DNA from: Candidatus Aquidulcis frankliniae
GTDB lineage: Bacteria; Chloroflexota; Limnocylindria; Limnocylindrales; Limnocylindraceae
Direction: 5' to 3'
DNA: 5,879 nt
Assembly (NCBI GenBank): GCA_009925905.1
Contig: RFPZ01000068.1
Coordinates: forward strand, 1 to 5,879
Below are positions 1-4,846 of this stretch, piece by piece. A program made the translations under genes and the position numbers. Within the stretch, counting starts at the first letter, position 1. The number at the start of each line of letters is the position of its first letter. The notes under the pieces are model-generated. The model made no database searches and was not told where the DNA came from. It saw only the letters and a program-made list of their open reading frames with translations.

Positions 1-262
1 TCACTTCGGCCACATTCACCCGGTGATCGCGGGAACTGAGACGGTAGAACGGCACGTTGAGCTTCACAAACTCGCGCCGTGCCTGTTTCCAATCGCATGA
101 CTCGCCGAAAAAGAGGCGTCCGGCGTCGTCGATGCGCAGGAGTGGACCCGCGCCGGATAATGCCCGGTCGAGTGCCGCCGCTGCTGCTTCGCGGAGCAGG
201 GCCGGAAGCGCGGCGTCTGCTTTGGCGTGAAATTCCGCCATGAGGGTATCGGCTGCGCTCAT
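1..262 (-). CDS. Hypothetical protein, possible excisionase-like DNA-binding protein (3' part beyond the window)
   Basis: The frame opens with ATG at 262-260 and stays open for 87 codons to the left edge, so the C-terminus is missing. The start overlaps the stop of the upstream gene as ATGA (262-259), which implies translational coupling and supports the start choice. The N-terminal half is alanine-rich and helical (roughly residues 1-45). It is followed by LLRIDDAGRLFFG and then DWKQARREFVKLNVPFYRLS and SSRDHRVNVAEV. This last part resembles the helix-turn-helix plus wing of excisionase/MerR-type proteins (a pattern like 'ipfyRls.r..r....dveaw'). That resemblance is weak and by eye only. Alternative: an unrelated small phage protein. 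The reading frame is convincing; the function is not established. Confidence 0.65.
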   Translation of the reverse strand, partial: MSAADTLMAEFHAKADAALPALLREAAAAALDRALSGAGPLLRIDDAGRLFFGESCDWKQARREFVKLNVPFYRLSSRDHRVNVAEV

Positions 263-426
263 TGGTTTTGCTTCTTCTGTTTGCGCGAATACCATGCCGC
301 CGCCGCGATCTCGCACGCCACGACCACGAATACGAAGCCGAAGAACACCGCCCTCGGGTAGTAGTCGGCGAGGCGGATGATCACCGCGAAGAACCCGACG
401 CCGAGTATGAACGATGAGAACGACAT
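259..426 (-). CDS. Small two-helix membrane protein, holin-like in shape
   Basis: This is a 55-residue protein starting with MSFSSFILGVGFF. Two hydrophobic stretches, about residues 3-20 and 26-46, are separated by a short polar turn (ADYYPR). A basic, glutamine-rich tail follows (SRKQKKQNQ), so both ends are expected in the cytoplasm by the positive-inside rule. A longer frame from 486 exists, but the internal ATG at 426-424 lies one base after the upstream gene's TAG and avoids an Arg-rich leader that overlaps that gene. The stop overlaps the next gene's start (ATGA). Size and topology resemble small holins or superinfection-exclusion membrane proteins. No family was recognised, and no lysis gene is visible beside it, so the role is open. 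Confidence 0.7.
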   Translation of the reverse strand: MSFSSFILGVGFFAVIIRLADYYPRAVFFGFVFVVVACEIAAAAWYSRKQKKQNQ

Positions 427-427
427 T

Positions 428-652
428 CTACCGGCGTTTGCGGGGTTGAAACAACGGGATTTCCGGCGATGCCGCCGCCGCCGCAAGCGCCTGGGCGAGT
501 GCTGTCCTCGCCGCCGTGACGTGGTGCGCCACTTTATCGGTCAGGTCGCGAAGGTGCGGTTTCGCCGCGATGAGCGCGGCGATTTCCGTCAAAGCGCGTG
601 CGCCGTCGATGCACACGCGAAGCTCTTTTTGTATCAGGTCAGTGGCTTGCAT
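428..652 (-). CDS. Small helical hypothetical protein
   Basis: The protein has 74 residues, beginning MQATDLIQKELRVCIDGA and ending IPLFQPRKRR. It is nearly all predicted helix, with an alanine-rich stretch near residues 48-61 (ARTALAQALAAAAA) and a basic C-terminus. It has no signal peptide, membrane segment or recognised motif. A longer in-frame version from 802 would overlap the upstream gene almost completely with Pro/Arg-rich sequence, so the ATG at 652-650 is preferred; it leaves a 19-base gap after the upstream stop. No Shine-Dalgarno sequence precedes the start; the bases before it are CACACCCACCCA. It is the second gene of the leftward cluster. The function is unknown. It could be a small phage accessory protein. 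Confidence 0.65.
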   Translation of the reverse strand: MQATDLIQKELRVCIDGARALTEIAALIAAKPHLRDLTDKVAHHVTAARTALAQALAAAAASPEIPLFQPRKRR

Positions 653-671
653 TGGGTGGGTGTGAGTTGAG

Positions 672-851
672 TTATTTCCTCGACGACTTCGGACGACTGG
701 CCCGCCGCGCCTTTTCCAGCTTTTCAAGCCGCGCCTTGAGCGTGGTTTCAATCTCCAACGCCTCGGCTGCTTCGGCGGTGTCGGTGATGTTGCGGCGACC
801 AAGCGCCGATGTGTGGATGAGTGTTTTTAGTAGGGCTGGCAGTGCTGACAT
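672..851 (-). CDS. Small charged hypothetical protein, first gene of the leftward cluster
   Basis: The protein has 59 residues, beginning MSALPALLKTLIHTSALGRR. The second half (about residues 26-59) is rich in Glu, Lys, Arg and Ala and reads like a coiled coil with a basic tail (RLEKLEKARRASRPKSSRK). An upstream in-frame TTG at 899-897 would lengthen it. That TTG, however, coincides with a likely -35 box, and the extra codons would lie over the promoter, so the ATG at 851-849 is chosen. There is no recognisable Shine-Dalgarno sequence. It is the promoter-proximal gene transcribed divergently from the repressor at 944 and is probably controlled by it. The function is not recognised. A Cro-like or antirepressor role would be a guess from position only, because no helix-turn-helix is visible. 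Confidence 0.65.
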   Translation of the reverse strand: MSALPALLKTLIHTSALGRRNITDTAEAAEALEIETTLKARLEKLEKARRASRPKSSRK

Positions 852-863
852 TTCGCGTATCGT

Positions 864-893
864 TTCTTGCGATTTATCGCCTTTCTGTAAAAT
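864..893 (+). promoter_or_regulatory. Possible rightward promoter for the repressor
   Basis: TTCTTG (864-869) and TAAAAT (888-893) are separated by 18 bases on the plus strand. This would give a leader of about 45 bases before the ATG at 944, and it overlaps the leftward promoter face to face. The T-rich tract at 902-938 offers other -10-like hexamers (for example TATTTT at 921), so the exact start is uncertain. Confidence 0.3.
869..880. promoter_or_regulatory. Candidate repressor operator GCGAT-TT-ATCGC
   Basis: Two 5-base arms in inverted orientation with a 2-base centre lie over the -10 of the leftward promoter, in the region between the divergent genes at 851 and 944. Further ATCG/CGAT half-sites sit nearby (859-862, 892-895). 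The position suggests binding by the XRE-type protein encoded at 944. This is inference from symmetry and location. Confidence 0.4.
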
Positions 894-899
894 CGTCAA
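871..899 (-). promoter_or_regulatory. Probable leftward promoter for the small-gene cluster
   Basis: On the minus strand, TTGACG (899-894) is followed after 17 bases by TAAATC (876-871). The -35 is close to consensus and the -10 is moderate. Transcription would start around 864, giving a leader of only about 13 bases before the ATG at 851. The -10 lies inside the palindrome at 869-880. This was found by eye; no transcript evidence is available. Confidence 0.45.
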
Positions 900-943
900 A
901 TACTTTTTATTGCCTTTTGCTATTTTTTTCGTATTTTCCGCCT

Positions 944-1384
944 ATGAGCTATTTTTCCACCGCATTTTCCTCCATCATTGAGCGCAATAAATGGAGGCAG
1001 CGCGAAGTCGCCGATATGACCGGCATCCGGCAGGGTTCGATCTCGGAGTATGTCAATGGCGCGACCAATCCCACGGCGGAACAACTCGCGAAGATTCTCA
1101 AAGCGGTTTCTCACGATGAGAAATGCGAGCTTCTGGAGGCTTCATGGCGCGACTTGGTGCCGTCCGAGGAATACTCCGGCCTGTTTTTAATCGAGCGGGT
1201 CGGCGAGCAATCCCGTCTGCGCGACGAGGCGGAGGCATGGTGGAAATCCGCGCCGCTCCCGTCGCCGGTAAAGTCCGCATTTGAAACCCTCGCCACCGCC
1301 GCGGCCCACGACCCCGATTTGCAACAGGCCATCGTCTCACTTGCCGAGTTCATCCGGGCGACCACGAAGAAGGAACGAAAGTAA
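944..1384 (+). CDS. XRE-family helix-turn-helix transcriptional regulator, CI-like repressor candidate
   Basis: The protein has 146 residues. Residues about 5-57 form an HTH_3/XRE domain: RQREVADMTG (18-27) is the first helix pair and IRQGSISEYVNGATNPTAEQ (28-47) is the recognition helix with the typical 'S.yvnG...Pt.e.l' continuation. The remaining ~90 residues are helical and acidic, with no recognisable LexA/CI peptidase Ser-Lys dyad, so self-cleavage is not indicated. The ATG at 944 is chosen because the frame upstream to 821 runs through the promoter region and encodes an implausible hydrophobic leader. The gene is divergent from the leftward cluster, with a palindrome between them. The arrangement is that of a phage lysogeny repressor next to the operator it controls. 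The family call is solid; the repressor role is inference. Confidence 0.85.
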   Translation: MSYFSTAFSSIIERNKWRQREVADMTGIRQGSISEYVNGATNPTAEQLAKILKAVSHDEKCELLEASWRDLVPSEEYSGLFLIERVGEQSRLRDEAEAWWKSAPLPSPVKSAFETLATAAAHDPDLQQAIVSLAEFIRATTKKERK

Positions 1385-1445
1385 AAGGAATCACACACCC
1401 ACCCATCACGCCGCCCGCAAGGTGTCAAAACGTCCACTCGTAATA

Positions 1446-1679
1446 ATGTCACTCCATTTCCCAGCCACCGCACCAAGGAAAACCCGCCGGGGAATCAACG
1501 GCTTTGCCGCCGCCAATGCCGCCCGCCGTCTCGCCGCGCTCCCGCGCTGGAATGAAGCCCTGCGCTTGCGGGAAAGCGGTCTGCGCTGGCGCGAAGTCGC
1601 CGCACGGCTCGGCGTGGACACCGCCCAAGCGCACCGCATGGCCTCCGAAGCTGAAGCTCACCGGCTCGCACGCAAATGA
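1446..1679 (+). CDS. Small helix-turn-helix protein
   Basis: The protein has 77 residues, beginning MSLHFPATAPRKTRRGINGF. The N-terminal 30 residues are basic and probably flexible. Residues about 36-68 read as a helix-turn-helix of the resolvase/sigma-region-4 style: EALRLRESGLRWREVAARLG (37-56) followed by VDTAQAHRMASEAEAH. The 'sGl.w.evA..LGv....a.r' pattern is common in small phage DNA-binding proteins. A longer in-frame start at 1281 lies inside the repressor gene and is rejected. No Shine-Dalgarno precedes the start, and no clear promoter was seen in the 61-base gap after the repressor, so the two may be co-transcribed. The stop overlaps the next start (ATGA). It may be a regulator or a DNA-binding partner for the downstream nuclease; the target is unknown. 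Confidence 0.7.
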   Translation: MSLHFPATAPRKTRRGINGFAAANAARRLAALPRWNEALRLRESGLRWREVAARLGVDTAQAHRMASEAEAHRLARK

Positions 1680-1933
1680 ACCTCACCACCGATAACACCC
1701 TCATCGAGTTCCGCAACACCACCGCCCTGCACGCCGACCTTTCGCGCTGGTTGTGGAGGGCGCAGTATCCTTCCGGCCCGACGCCGATCACGCCGGAGCA
1801 GGTGACTTACGAGCTTGGAAAGCGGAACTGGCACGAGGCGGAATCCATCGCCGCCCTGCTGGAAATCCTCCGCCGGCATAGCGTGCCGGTGCACGACCTC
1901 GCCCTGCACGAAGCCTGCCAGCTACGCCCATGA
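1676..1933 (+). CDS. Hypothetical protein between HTH protein and VRR-NUC nuclease
   Basis: The protein has 85 residues, beginning MNLTTDNTLIEFRNTTALHA. The middle contains WLWRAQYPSGPTPITPEQVT, then a Trp/His/Glu-containing segment (GKRNWHEAESIAALLEILRR) and VPVHDLALHEACQLRP at the end. Residues about 50-82 look helical. There is no signal peptide, membrane segment or recognised domain. Both ends overlap neighbours by four bases (ATGA at 1676 and 1930), a strong sign of translation as a unit with the nuclease. The function is not recognised; a nuclease accessory role is inferred only from coupling. Confidence 0.7.
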   Translation: MNLTTDNTLIEFRNTTALHADLSRWLWRAQYPSGPTPITPEQVTYELGKRNWHEAESIAALLEILRRHSVPVHDLALHEACQLRP

Positions 1934-2337
1934 GATTCAAAGCCACAAGCCAAACGCCGTCGAAGCGCGGACAACCCGAGCACCGGATGCAGGTCGCGCT
2001 GTTCAAATGGGCCAAGCTCGCCGCGGCGACGGATCCGCGCATCGGGCTGATGTTCGCCATCCCAAACGGCGGTGCGCGCAATGCCATCGTCGCCAGCAAA
2101 CTCAAAGCCGAGGGCGTGAAGCCTGGTGTGCCGGATGTCTTTCTCCCTGTTCCCGCGGGCGAGTATCACGGACTCTGGATTGAGTTGAAAGTGAAGCCCA
2201 ACAAGCCATCGCCGGAACAACAGGACTGGATTCGTAAGCTCATCCTCGCCGGGTATCGCGTGGAGGTGGTGTATGATGATTGGGACCGCGCCCGCCGTCT
2301 GGTCGAGGCGTATCTTCGTGGCGAAGGTCCGTTTTGA
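1930..2337 (+). CDS. VRR-NUC domain nuclease
   Basis: The protein has 135 residues and matches the VRR-NUC fold of the PD-(D/E)XK nuclease superfamily over nearly its whole length. Visible landmarks are E17 in the first helix (PEHRMQVALFKW), the PNGGARN loop (45-51), G62-V-K-P-G-V-P-D69 with the catalytic Asp, E85 and K87 in LWIELK forming the (D/E)XK pair, SPEQQDWI (94-101), and GYRVEVVYDDWD (108-119), the usual terminal strand and helix. All expected active-site residues are present, so it should be an active metal-dependent DNase. Known relatives include stand-alone phage VRR-NUC proteins and the nuclease domain of FAN1; these act on branched or structured DNA. It is coupled by ATGA to the gene before it. 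A role in recombination or replication-intermediate processing is inference. Confidence 0.9.
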   Translation: MRFKATSQTPSKRGQPEHRMQVALFKWAKLAAATDPRIGLMFAIPNGGARNAIVASKLKAEGVKPGVPDVFLPVPAGEYHGLWIELKVKPNKPSPEQQDWIRKLILAGYRVEVVYDDWDRARRLVEAYLRGEGPF

Positions 2338-2340
2338 ACC

Positions 2341-2368
2341 TTGACCCGATACGCTCCCCGCGTATATT
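2341..2368 (+). promoter_or_regulatory. Promoter P1 with embedded operator O1 (ATACGC-N5-GCGTAT)
   Basis: TTGACC (2341-2346) and TATATT (2363-2368) are spaced by 16 bases, giving a strong sigma-70-like promoter. Between and overlapping them is a perfect 6-base inverted repeat, ATACGC (2349-2354) and GCGTAT (2360-2365), with a 5-base centre. Its right arm reaches into the -10, so a bound protein would block polymerase. The start codon of the regulator at 2381 lies 13 bases after the -10, implying a very short leader or none. The same operator recurs at 2578-2594, which suggests autoregulation. Confidence 0.7.
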
Positions 2369-2380
2369 CCGCGCCGGAGT

Positions 2381-2596
2381 ATGGCAGACACCGTTACCGA
2401 CTGGAAAGCATTCATCACCGCGAAACGCGCAGCAGCAAAGCTGTCGCAATCCGAGTTTGCGGCACGGTTCGGTTTCAACCTTCGCACCCTGCAAAATTGG
2501 GAATGCGGCCGCAGCCGTCCGCACAAGTTCCTTCGTCCGTCCCTGCTTCGGAAGCTGTCAAAAATACACGTTGACACATACGCAACGTGCGTATAG
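2381..2596 (+). CDS. Small XRE-type helix-turn-helix regulator
   Basis: The protein has 71 residues. DWKAFITAKRAAAKLSQSEF leads into a classic XRE helix-turn-helix: SQSEFAARFGFNLRTLQNWE at residues 22-41, then CGRSRP, matching the 'lsQ.efA..fG.s..tl.nWE.G.r.P' signature. The domain fills most of the protein, as in Cro-like and HigA/antitoxin-type regulators, but no toxin gene is recognisable beside it. The start at 2381 fits the preceding promoter. A GGAG sits only one base from the ATG, too close for normal use. The last six codons and the stop (TAG 2594-2596) overlap the second operator, so the coding end doubles as the next control region. It probably represses its own promoter and the one downstream. 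Confidence 0.85.
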   Translation: MADTVTDWKAFITAKRAAAKLSQSEFAARFGFNLRTLQNWECGRSRPHKFLRPSLLRKLSKIHVDTYATCV

Positions 2597-2597
2597 C
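2571..2597 (+). promoter_or_regulatory. Promoter P2 with embedded operator O2 (ATACGC-N5-GCGTAT)
   Basis: A consensus TTGACA (2571-2576) is followed after 15 bases by TATAGC (2592-2597). ATACGC (2578-2583) and GCGTAT (2589-2594) form the same inverted repeat as O1, with the same 5-base centre length. Here one extra base pairs in each arm, making ATACGCA-acg-TGCGTAT. The site overlaps the 3' end of the regulator gene and points into the integrase-containing operon. The 15-base spacing is short, so activity may be weaker than P1. The shared layout strongly suggests common control. Confidence 0.7.
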
Positions 2598-2720
2598 TTT
2601 CGCCCGTGATGCCAGTTCAATCACGCGGGGCCGCTGTAAATATCGTTGGTGAAAAGCGCAGCGTAACCTTTGGTTCGGACTTTCCGCGCCGGCTGGCTCA
2701 CACTTTCGCCAGCATTCGTT
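2597..2720 (+). other. Leader region ahead of the integrase-containing operon
   Basis: These 124 bases lie between the regulator's stop and the next confident start. If P2 starts transcription near 2604, this is a leader of about 117 bases. It holds a 6-base GC-rich inverted repeat at 2692-2713 just before the ATG and most of a possible 48-codon reading frame from 2609. No riboswitch or terminator (stem followed by a T run) was recognised. Confidence 0.5.
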
Positions 2721-2755
2721 ATGAACACACCCGCCGATACAATGGTTCTCGATGA
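2609..2755 (+). CDS. Possible small protein encoded at the start of the P2 transcript
   Basis: A 48-codon frame opens with ATG at 2609-2611, 11 bases after the P2 -10 box, and ends at TGA 2753-2755, overlapping the next gene by 35 bases in another frame. The product begins MPVQSRGAAVNIVGEKRS and is basic, with no recognised motif. The spacing from the -10 resembles that of the regulator gene behind P1 (13 bases), which would suit near-leaderless translation. Against it: short length, no homology known to me, and substantial overlap with the next gene. It may simply be untranslated leader. Confidence 0.25.
   Translation: MPVQSRGAAVNIVGEKRSVTFGSDFPRRLAHTFASIRYEHTRRYNGSR
2692..2713 (+). repeat. 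Inverted repeat (possible RNA hairpin) before the operon's first gene
   Basis: GCTGGC (2692-2697) and GCCAGC (2708-2713) can pair around a 10-base loop. The stem ends 7 bases before the ATG at 2721, close enough to affect ribosome access. It has no T run, so it is not a terminator. A short stem in GC-rich DNA can also arise by chance. Confidence 0.3.
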
Positions 2756-3137
2756 TGAACCGACCGCAGAAGAACGCGCCGCCATGCTGAAATCATTTTT
2801 CGGCGAAGTGAGCGCAGTCACTAAGGAACGCATCGCCGCAATGGAATCGGCTTTCCTCGCCGTGCCACGACTCGCCGAAGCGATGGCGCAAAGGACGGAT
2901 CAAAGCTACACCATCCGCAAGCTGTTGTTCTCGCTTTGGAATGGAAAAGCCGCCGATGTGTCCGATGTGATGACCCTCGACTGGTCGCTCCGTAAAGACG
3001 TGTGCGCCGTGATCCTCGCGTTCGGATTCGAGGACGGCCCGCGGAAGTTCTGGTATGACGAATTGATCAAGCTGCTCCGCGACGCCGGCGGGTATCGGCT
3101 GGAGAAATGGTTTGTGCAGGAAGGGGACGAAGCATGA
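2721..3137 (+). CDS. Hypothetical protein, first gene of the integrase operon
   Basis: The protein has 138 residues, beginning MNTPADTMVLDDEPTAEE. It is soluble and acidic at the start. Residues about 18-55 are helical (AAMLKSFFGEVSAVTKERIA). A compact segment follows (SYTIRKLLFSLWNGKAADVS, then LDWSLRKDVCAVILAFGFED), and the end is rich in aromatics (KFWYDELIKLLRDAGGYRLE, KWFVQEGDEA). The 'LL.slWNG...d.s.v..lDw.l..d..aVi' stretch recalls small phage/plasmid proteins of unknown function with a similar 'WN...L....D' pattern; no domain can be named with confidence. A TTG start at 2670 would add 17 residues, but the ATG is preferred. The stop overlaps the next start (ATGA at 3134). The function is unknown. 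Confidence 0.75.
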   Translation: MNTPADTMVLDDEPTAEERAAMLKSFFGEVSAVTKERIAAMESAFLAVPRLAEAMAQRTDQSYTIRKLLFSLWNGKAADVSDVMTLDWSLRKDVCAVILAFGFEDGPRKFWYDELIKLLRDAGGYRLEKWFVQEGDEA

Positions 3138-3553
3138 TCGCGTATAACAAGATACTGCCACGTCAGGCTCTTTCCATACGCCAGCCTTGGGCGTGGCTGA
3201 TTGTGAACGGTTGGAAGAATATCGAAAACCGGACGTGGCGGACCAGTTATCGCGGGCGTGTTCTCATACACGCGAGCAAAGGAATGACTCGCGATGAATA
3301 CGATGCGTGTCGGTTATTTATGAAGGGGTTTTGTGATCCAGACCGCGACATCAAGCTGCCAGCTTTTGAGCAGTTCGACCGCGGCGGCGTGGTCGGTGTG
3401 GCGACGATTCTTGATTGCGTGAATAACCACGCAAGCGAATGGTTTTGCGGAGAATGGGGCTTTGTGATGGCTGATGCTCGTCCACTCCCGTTCCACCCAT
3501 GCAAAGGTTCGCTTGGTTTCTTTAATGTCGATTACCCGGATTTCACAGGATAA
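3134..3553 (+). CDS. ASCH-domain protein
   Basis: The protein has 139 residues. The ASCH signature is clear near the N-terminus: ALSIRQPWAWLIVNGWKNIE (12-31) followed by NRTWRTSYRGRVLIHASKG (32-50). It contains the conserved 'Qpwa..i..G.K..E.R.w.t.yRG.llihasK' pattern with K28, E31 and R33. The later strand GGVVGVATILDCV and the closing PLPFHPCKGSLGFFNVD fit the rest of the beta-barrel. ASCH domains resemble PUA domains and bind RNA or modified nucleosides; one member, E. coli YqfB, hydrolyses N4-acetylcytidine. Which substrate this one uses is unknown. It is coupled to the gene before it by ATGA, with an AAGGGG about 7 bases upstream of the start as the best Shine-Dalgarno-like site in the window. 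The integrase start follows its stop immediately (TAA-ATG). Confidence 0.9.
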   Translation: MIAYNKILPRQALSIRQPWAWLIVNGWKNIENRTWRTSYRGRVLIHASKGMTRDEYDACRLFMKGFCDPDRDIKLPAFEQFDRGGVVGVATILDCVNNHASEWFCGEWGFVMADARPLPFHPCKGSLGFFNVDYPDFTG

Positions 3554-4846
3554 ATGCCCATCTACTCCGCCGGCAAAGGTTCCACCCGCGTCACCGTGAA
3601 TCCTCACGGGTCGCGCTTTGTCGTGACGTGGTATGATACCACCGGCACGCGGAAACGCCGGACGCTGCCGGTGAAGACGCAGGCCATCGAGTTTGCGCAG
3701 AAGGTCGCGCGGGAGATTGCTGGAGGGCGTCACGGTGCGCTGGCGTTGAACGATGCCGACCTCGCCGAGATCACCGCCGCACGGCGGGCGATGGAGTCCG
3801 CCGGCGTGCCGTTTCTCGCCGGCGTGCAGGAATACACCCGCGCCCGCTCCCTGCTTTCTCCGGGGGAATCGCTTGTGGCCGTGGTGCGCGATGCCGTGGC
3901 GAGCCGCCGGACCTCGGGGCCGGTGCCGCCGACGGTCGAGGCGGTGAAGCAGTGCATCCAGTTTCGCGCCCAGCGCGGACGTTCCCGCCGCCATATCTCG
4001 GAGCTATCGGGCGATCTGCGGGAGTTTGCGAAGGCGTTCCCCGATTTCCGCGCCGCGCAGCCCGATGCGCTGGAAAACTGGCTGCACAGCCTCCGCACTC
4101 GCAAAGCCCGCACGGTGGACGGCATCCTCCGCCCTGTTGGTTCGCCGCTCTCCATGCGCCGACGGGATAACATCCGCGATTCCGTCGCGCTCTTTCTCAA
4201 TTTCTGCCAGTTGCGCGGATGGCTCGGGGGCGGTCCCACTGCCGCCGCCGCGGTGCCACGGCTGGCGAGCGGTCCCGAAGTGGTCACGCTCACGCCGTCG
4301 CTATTCGCCCAGGTGCTCACATGGTTTGAAGCGGAATGCACGGAGCTTTTGCCGTGGGTCGTGCTCGGTGGGTTCGCCGGGATGCGGTCCTCGGAAGTCC
4401 TGCGGCTCGAATGGTCGGCGCTTCGCTGGAATGCCGGCGTGATTACCGTCACGGCCAAGGTCGCGGGCAAGGTGCGGGTGGGTCGGAAAATCCCGATCCA
4501 CCCCGCTTTGCGCGAATGGCTGGCGCCGTGGTCCGCGCACACGATGGGACGCACCATCGCCGCGTCGCCGGAGCCATCCCGCGCCATTTCCCGCGCGTTG
4601 TCCCGGATGTGCAAGGCACTCGGCTGGACGCATTGGCCAATCAACGCACTCCGACACTCCTACGGCTCGCACCGGCTGGCTGCGGTCGGCTTCGACTTCG
4701 CGCAGACGGCAAATGAAATGGGCACCTCGCCCGCCATGCTACGCAAACACTACATCAACCCGCCCGACCCGTCCGACGTGGAAGCGTATTGGAGCATCCG
4801 CCCCGCGCGGACTGCGGGGATCGTGCCGATGAACGCCGCTTTATGA
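3554..4846 (+). CDS. Tyrosine recombinase / phage-type integrase
   Basis: The protein has 430 residues. The N-terminal part (1-110) begins with basic, strand-rich sequence (RKRRTLPVKT) as in arm-binding domains. Residues about 125-225 form the SAM-like core-binding domain, and about 240-415 the catalytic domain. Active-site residues seen are R278 (GGFAGMRSSEVLRLEW), a probable catalytic Lys at 302 or 306 (AKVAGKVRVG), R367 (NALRHSYGSH) and nucleophile Y400 (LRKHYIN). Two usual histidines differ: the H of HxxR is N364, and the later H/W position is T391 (EMGTS). Spacing from R367 to Y400 is normal, so the fold is intact. It would catalyse site-specific integration/excision of the element. It starts right after the ASCH stop (TAAATG, with AGGA very close upstream) and its stop overlaps the next start (ATGA). 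Confidence 0.93.
   Translation: MPIYSAGKGSTRVTVNPHGSRFVVTWYDTTGTRKRRTLPVKTQAIEFAQKVAREIAGGRHGALALNDADLAEITAARRAMESAGVPFLAGVQEYTRARSLLSPGESLVAVVRDAVASRRTSGPVPPTVEAVKQCIQFRAQRGRSRRHISELSGDLREFAKAFPDFRAAQPDALENWLHSLRTRKARTVDGILRPVGSPLSMRRRDNIRDSVALFLNFCQLRGWLGGGPTAAAAVPRLASGPEVVTLTPSLFAQVLTWFEAECTELLPWVVLGGFAGMRSSEVLRLEWSALRWNAGVITVTAKVAGKVRVGRKIPIHPALREWLAPWSAHTMGRTIAASPEPSRAISRALSRMCKALGWTHWPINALRHSYGSHRLAAVGFDFAQTANEMGTSPAMLRKHYINPPDPSDVEAYWSIRPARTAGIVPMNAAL

Noticed and set aside
855..860. GCGTAT half-site matching the O1/O2 arms
   Set aside because: Only a single arm is present, with no partner at the right distance. Other lone copies occur in coding DNA (2308, 3140, 3177, 4785), so it is most likely chance.
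377..981. Plus-strand frames across the leftward cluster (377-670 and 598-981)
   Set aside because: They oppose four tightly joined minus-strand genes with overlapping stop/start codons. The plus-strand products are Arg/Cys-rich or low-complexity and have no motifs.
653..1405. 12-base CACACCCACCCA found on the minus strand before the ATG at 652 and on the plus strand at 1394-1405
   Set aside because: The sequence is simple and C-rich, and its placement relative to starts differs in the two cases. Not enough to claim a shared signal.
1807..2577. 256-codon minus-strand frame
   Set aside because: It runs antisense through the VRR-NUC nuclease and the XRE gene, both of which show clear family motifs. 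Its product has no recognisable domain.
2367..2692. 11-base TTCCGCGCCGG shared between the P1 downstream region and the P2 leader
   Set aside because: It is at different distances from the two promoters and is made of common GC-rich words, so it could not be separated from chance.
2381..3137. Toxin-antitoxin pair formed by the XRE gene and the 138-residue gene
   Set aside because: HigA-like antitoxins look similar to the XRE protein, but the neighbour shows no toxin motif, is 124 bases away and has its own promoter.
3799..3827. Direct repeat CGCCGGCGTGC 18 bases apart
   Set aside because: It lies inside the integrase and encodes AGV twice with GC-rich codons. Expected from codon use; no sign of an attachment site.
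3314..3994. 226-codon minus-strand frame
   Set aside because: It spans the ASCH/integrase junction antisense, and its His/Arg/Gly-rich composition is a shadow pattern.
3730..4644. 304-codon open frame antisense to the integrase
   Set aside because: It lies entirely inside a confidently identified integrase. The product is Arg/Ser/Pro-rich without motifs, typical of a GC-rich shadow frame.
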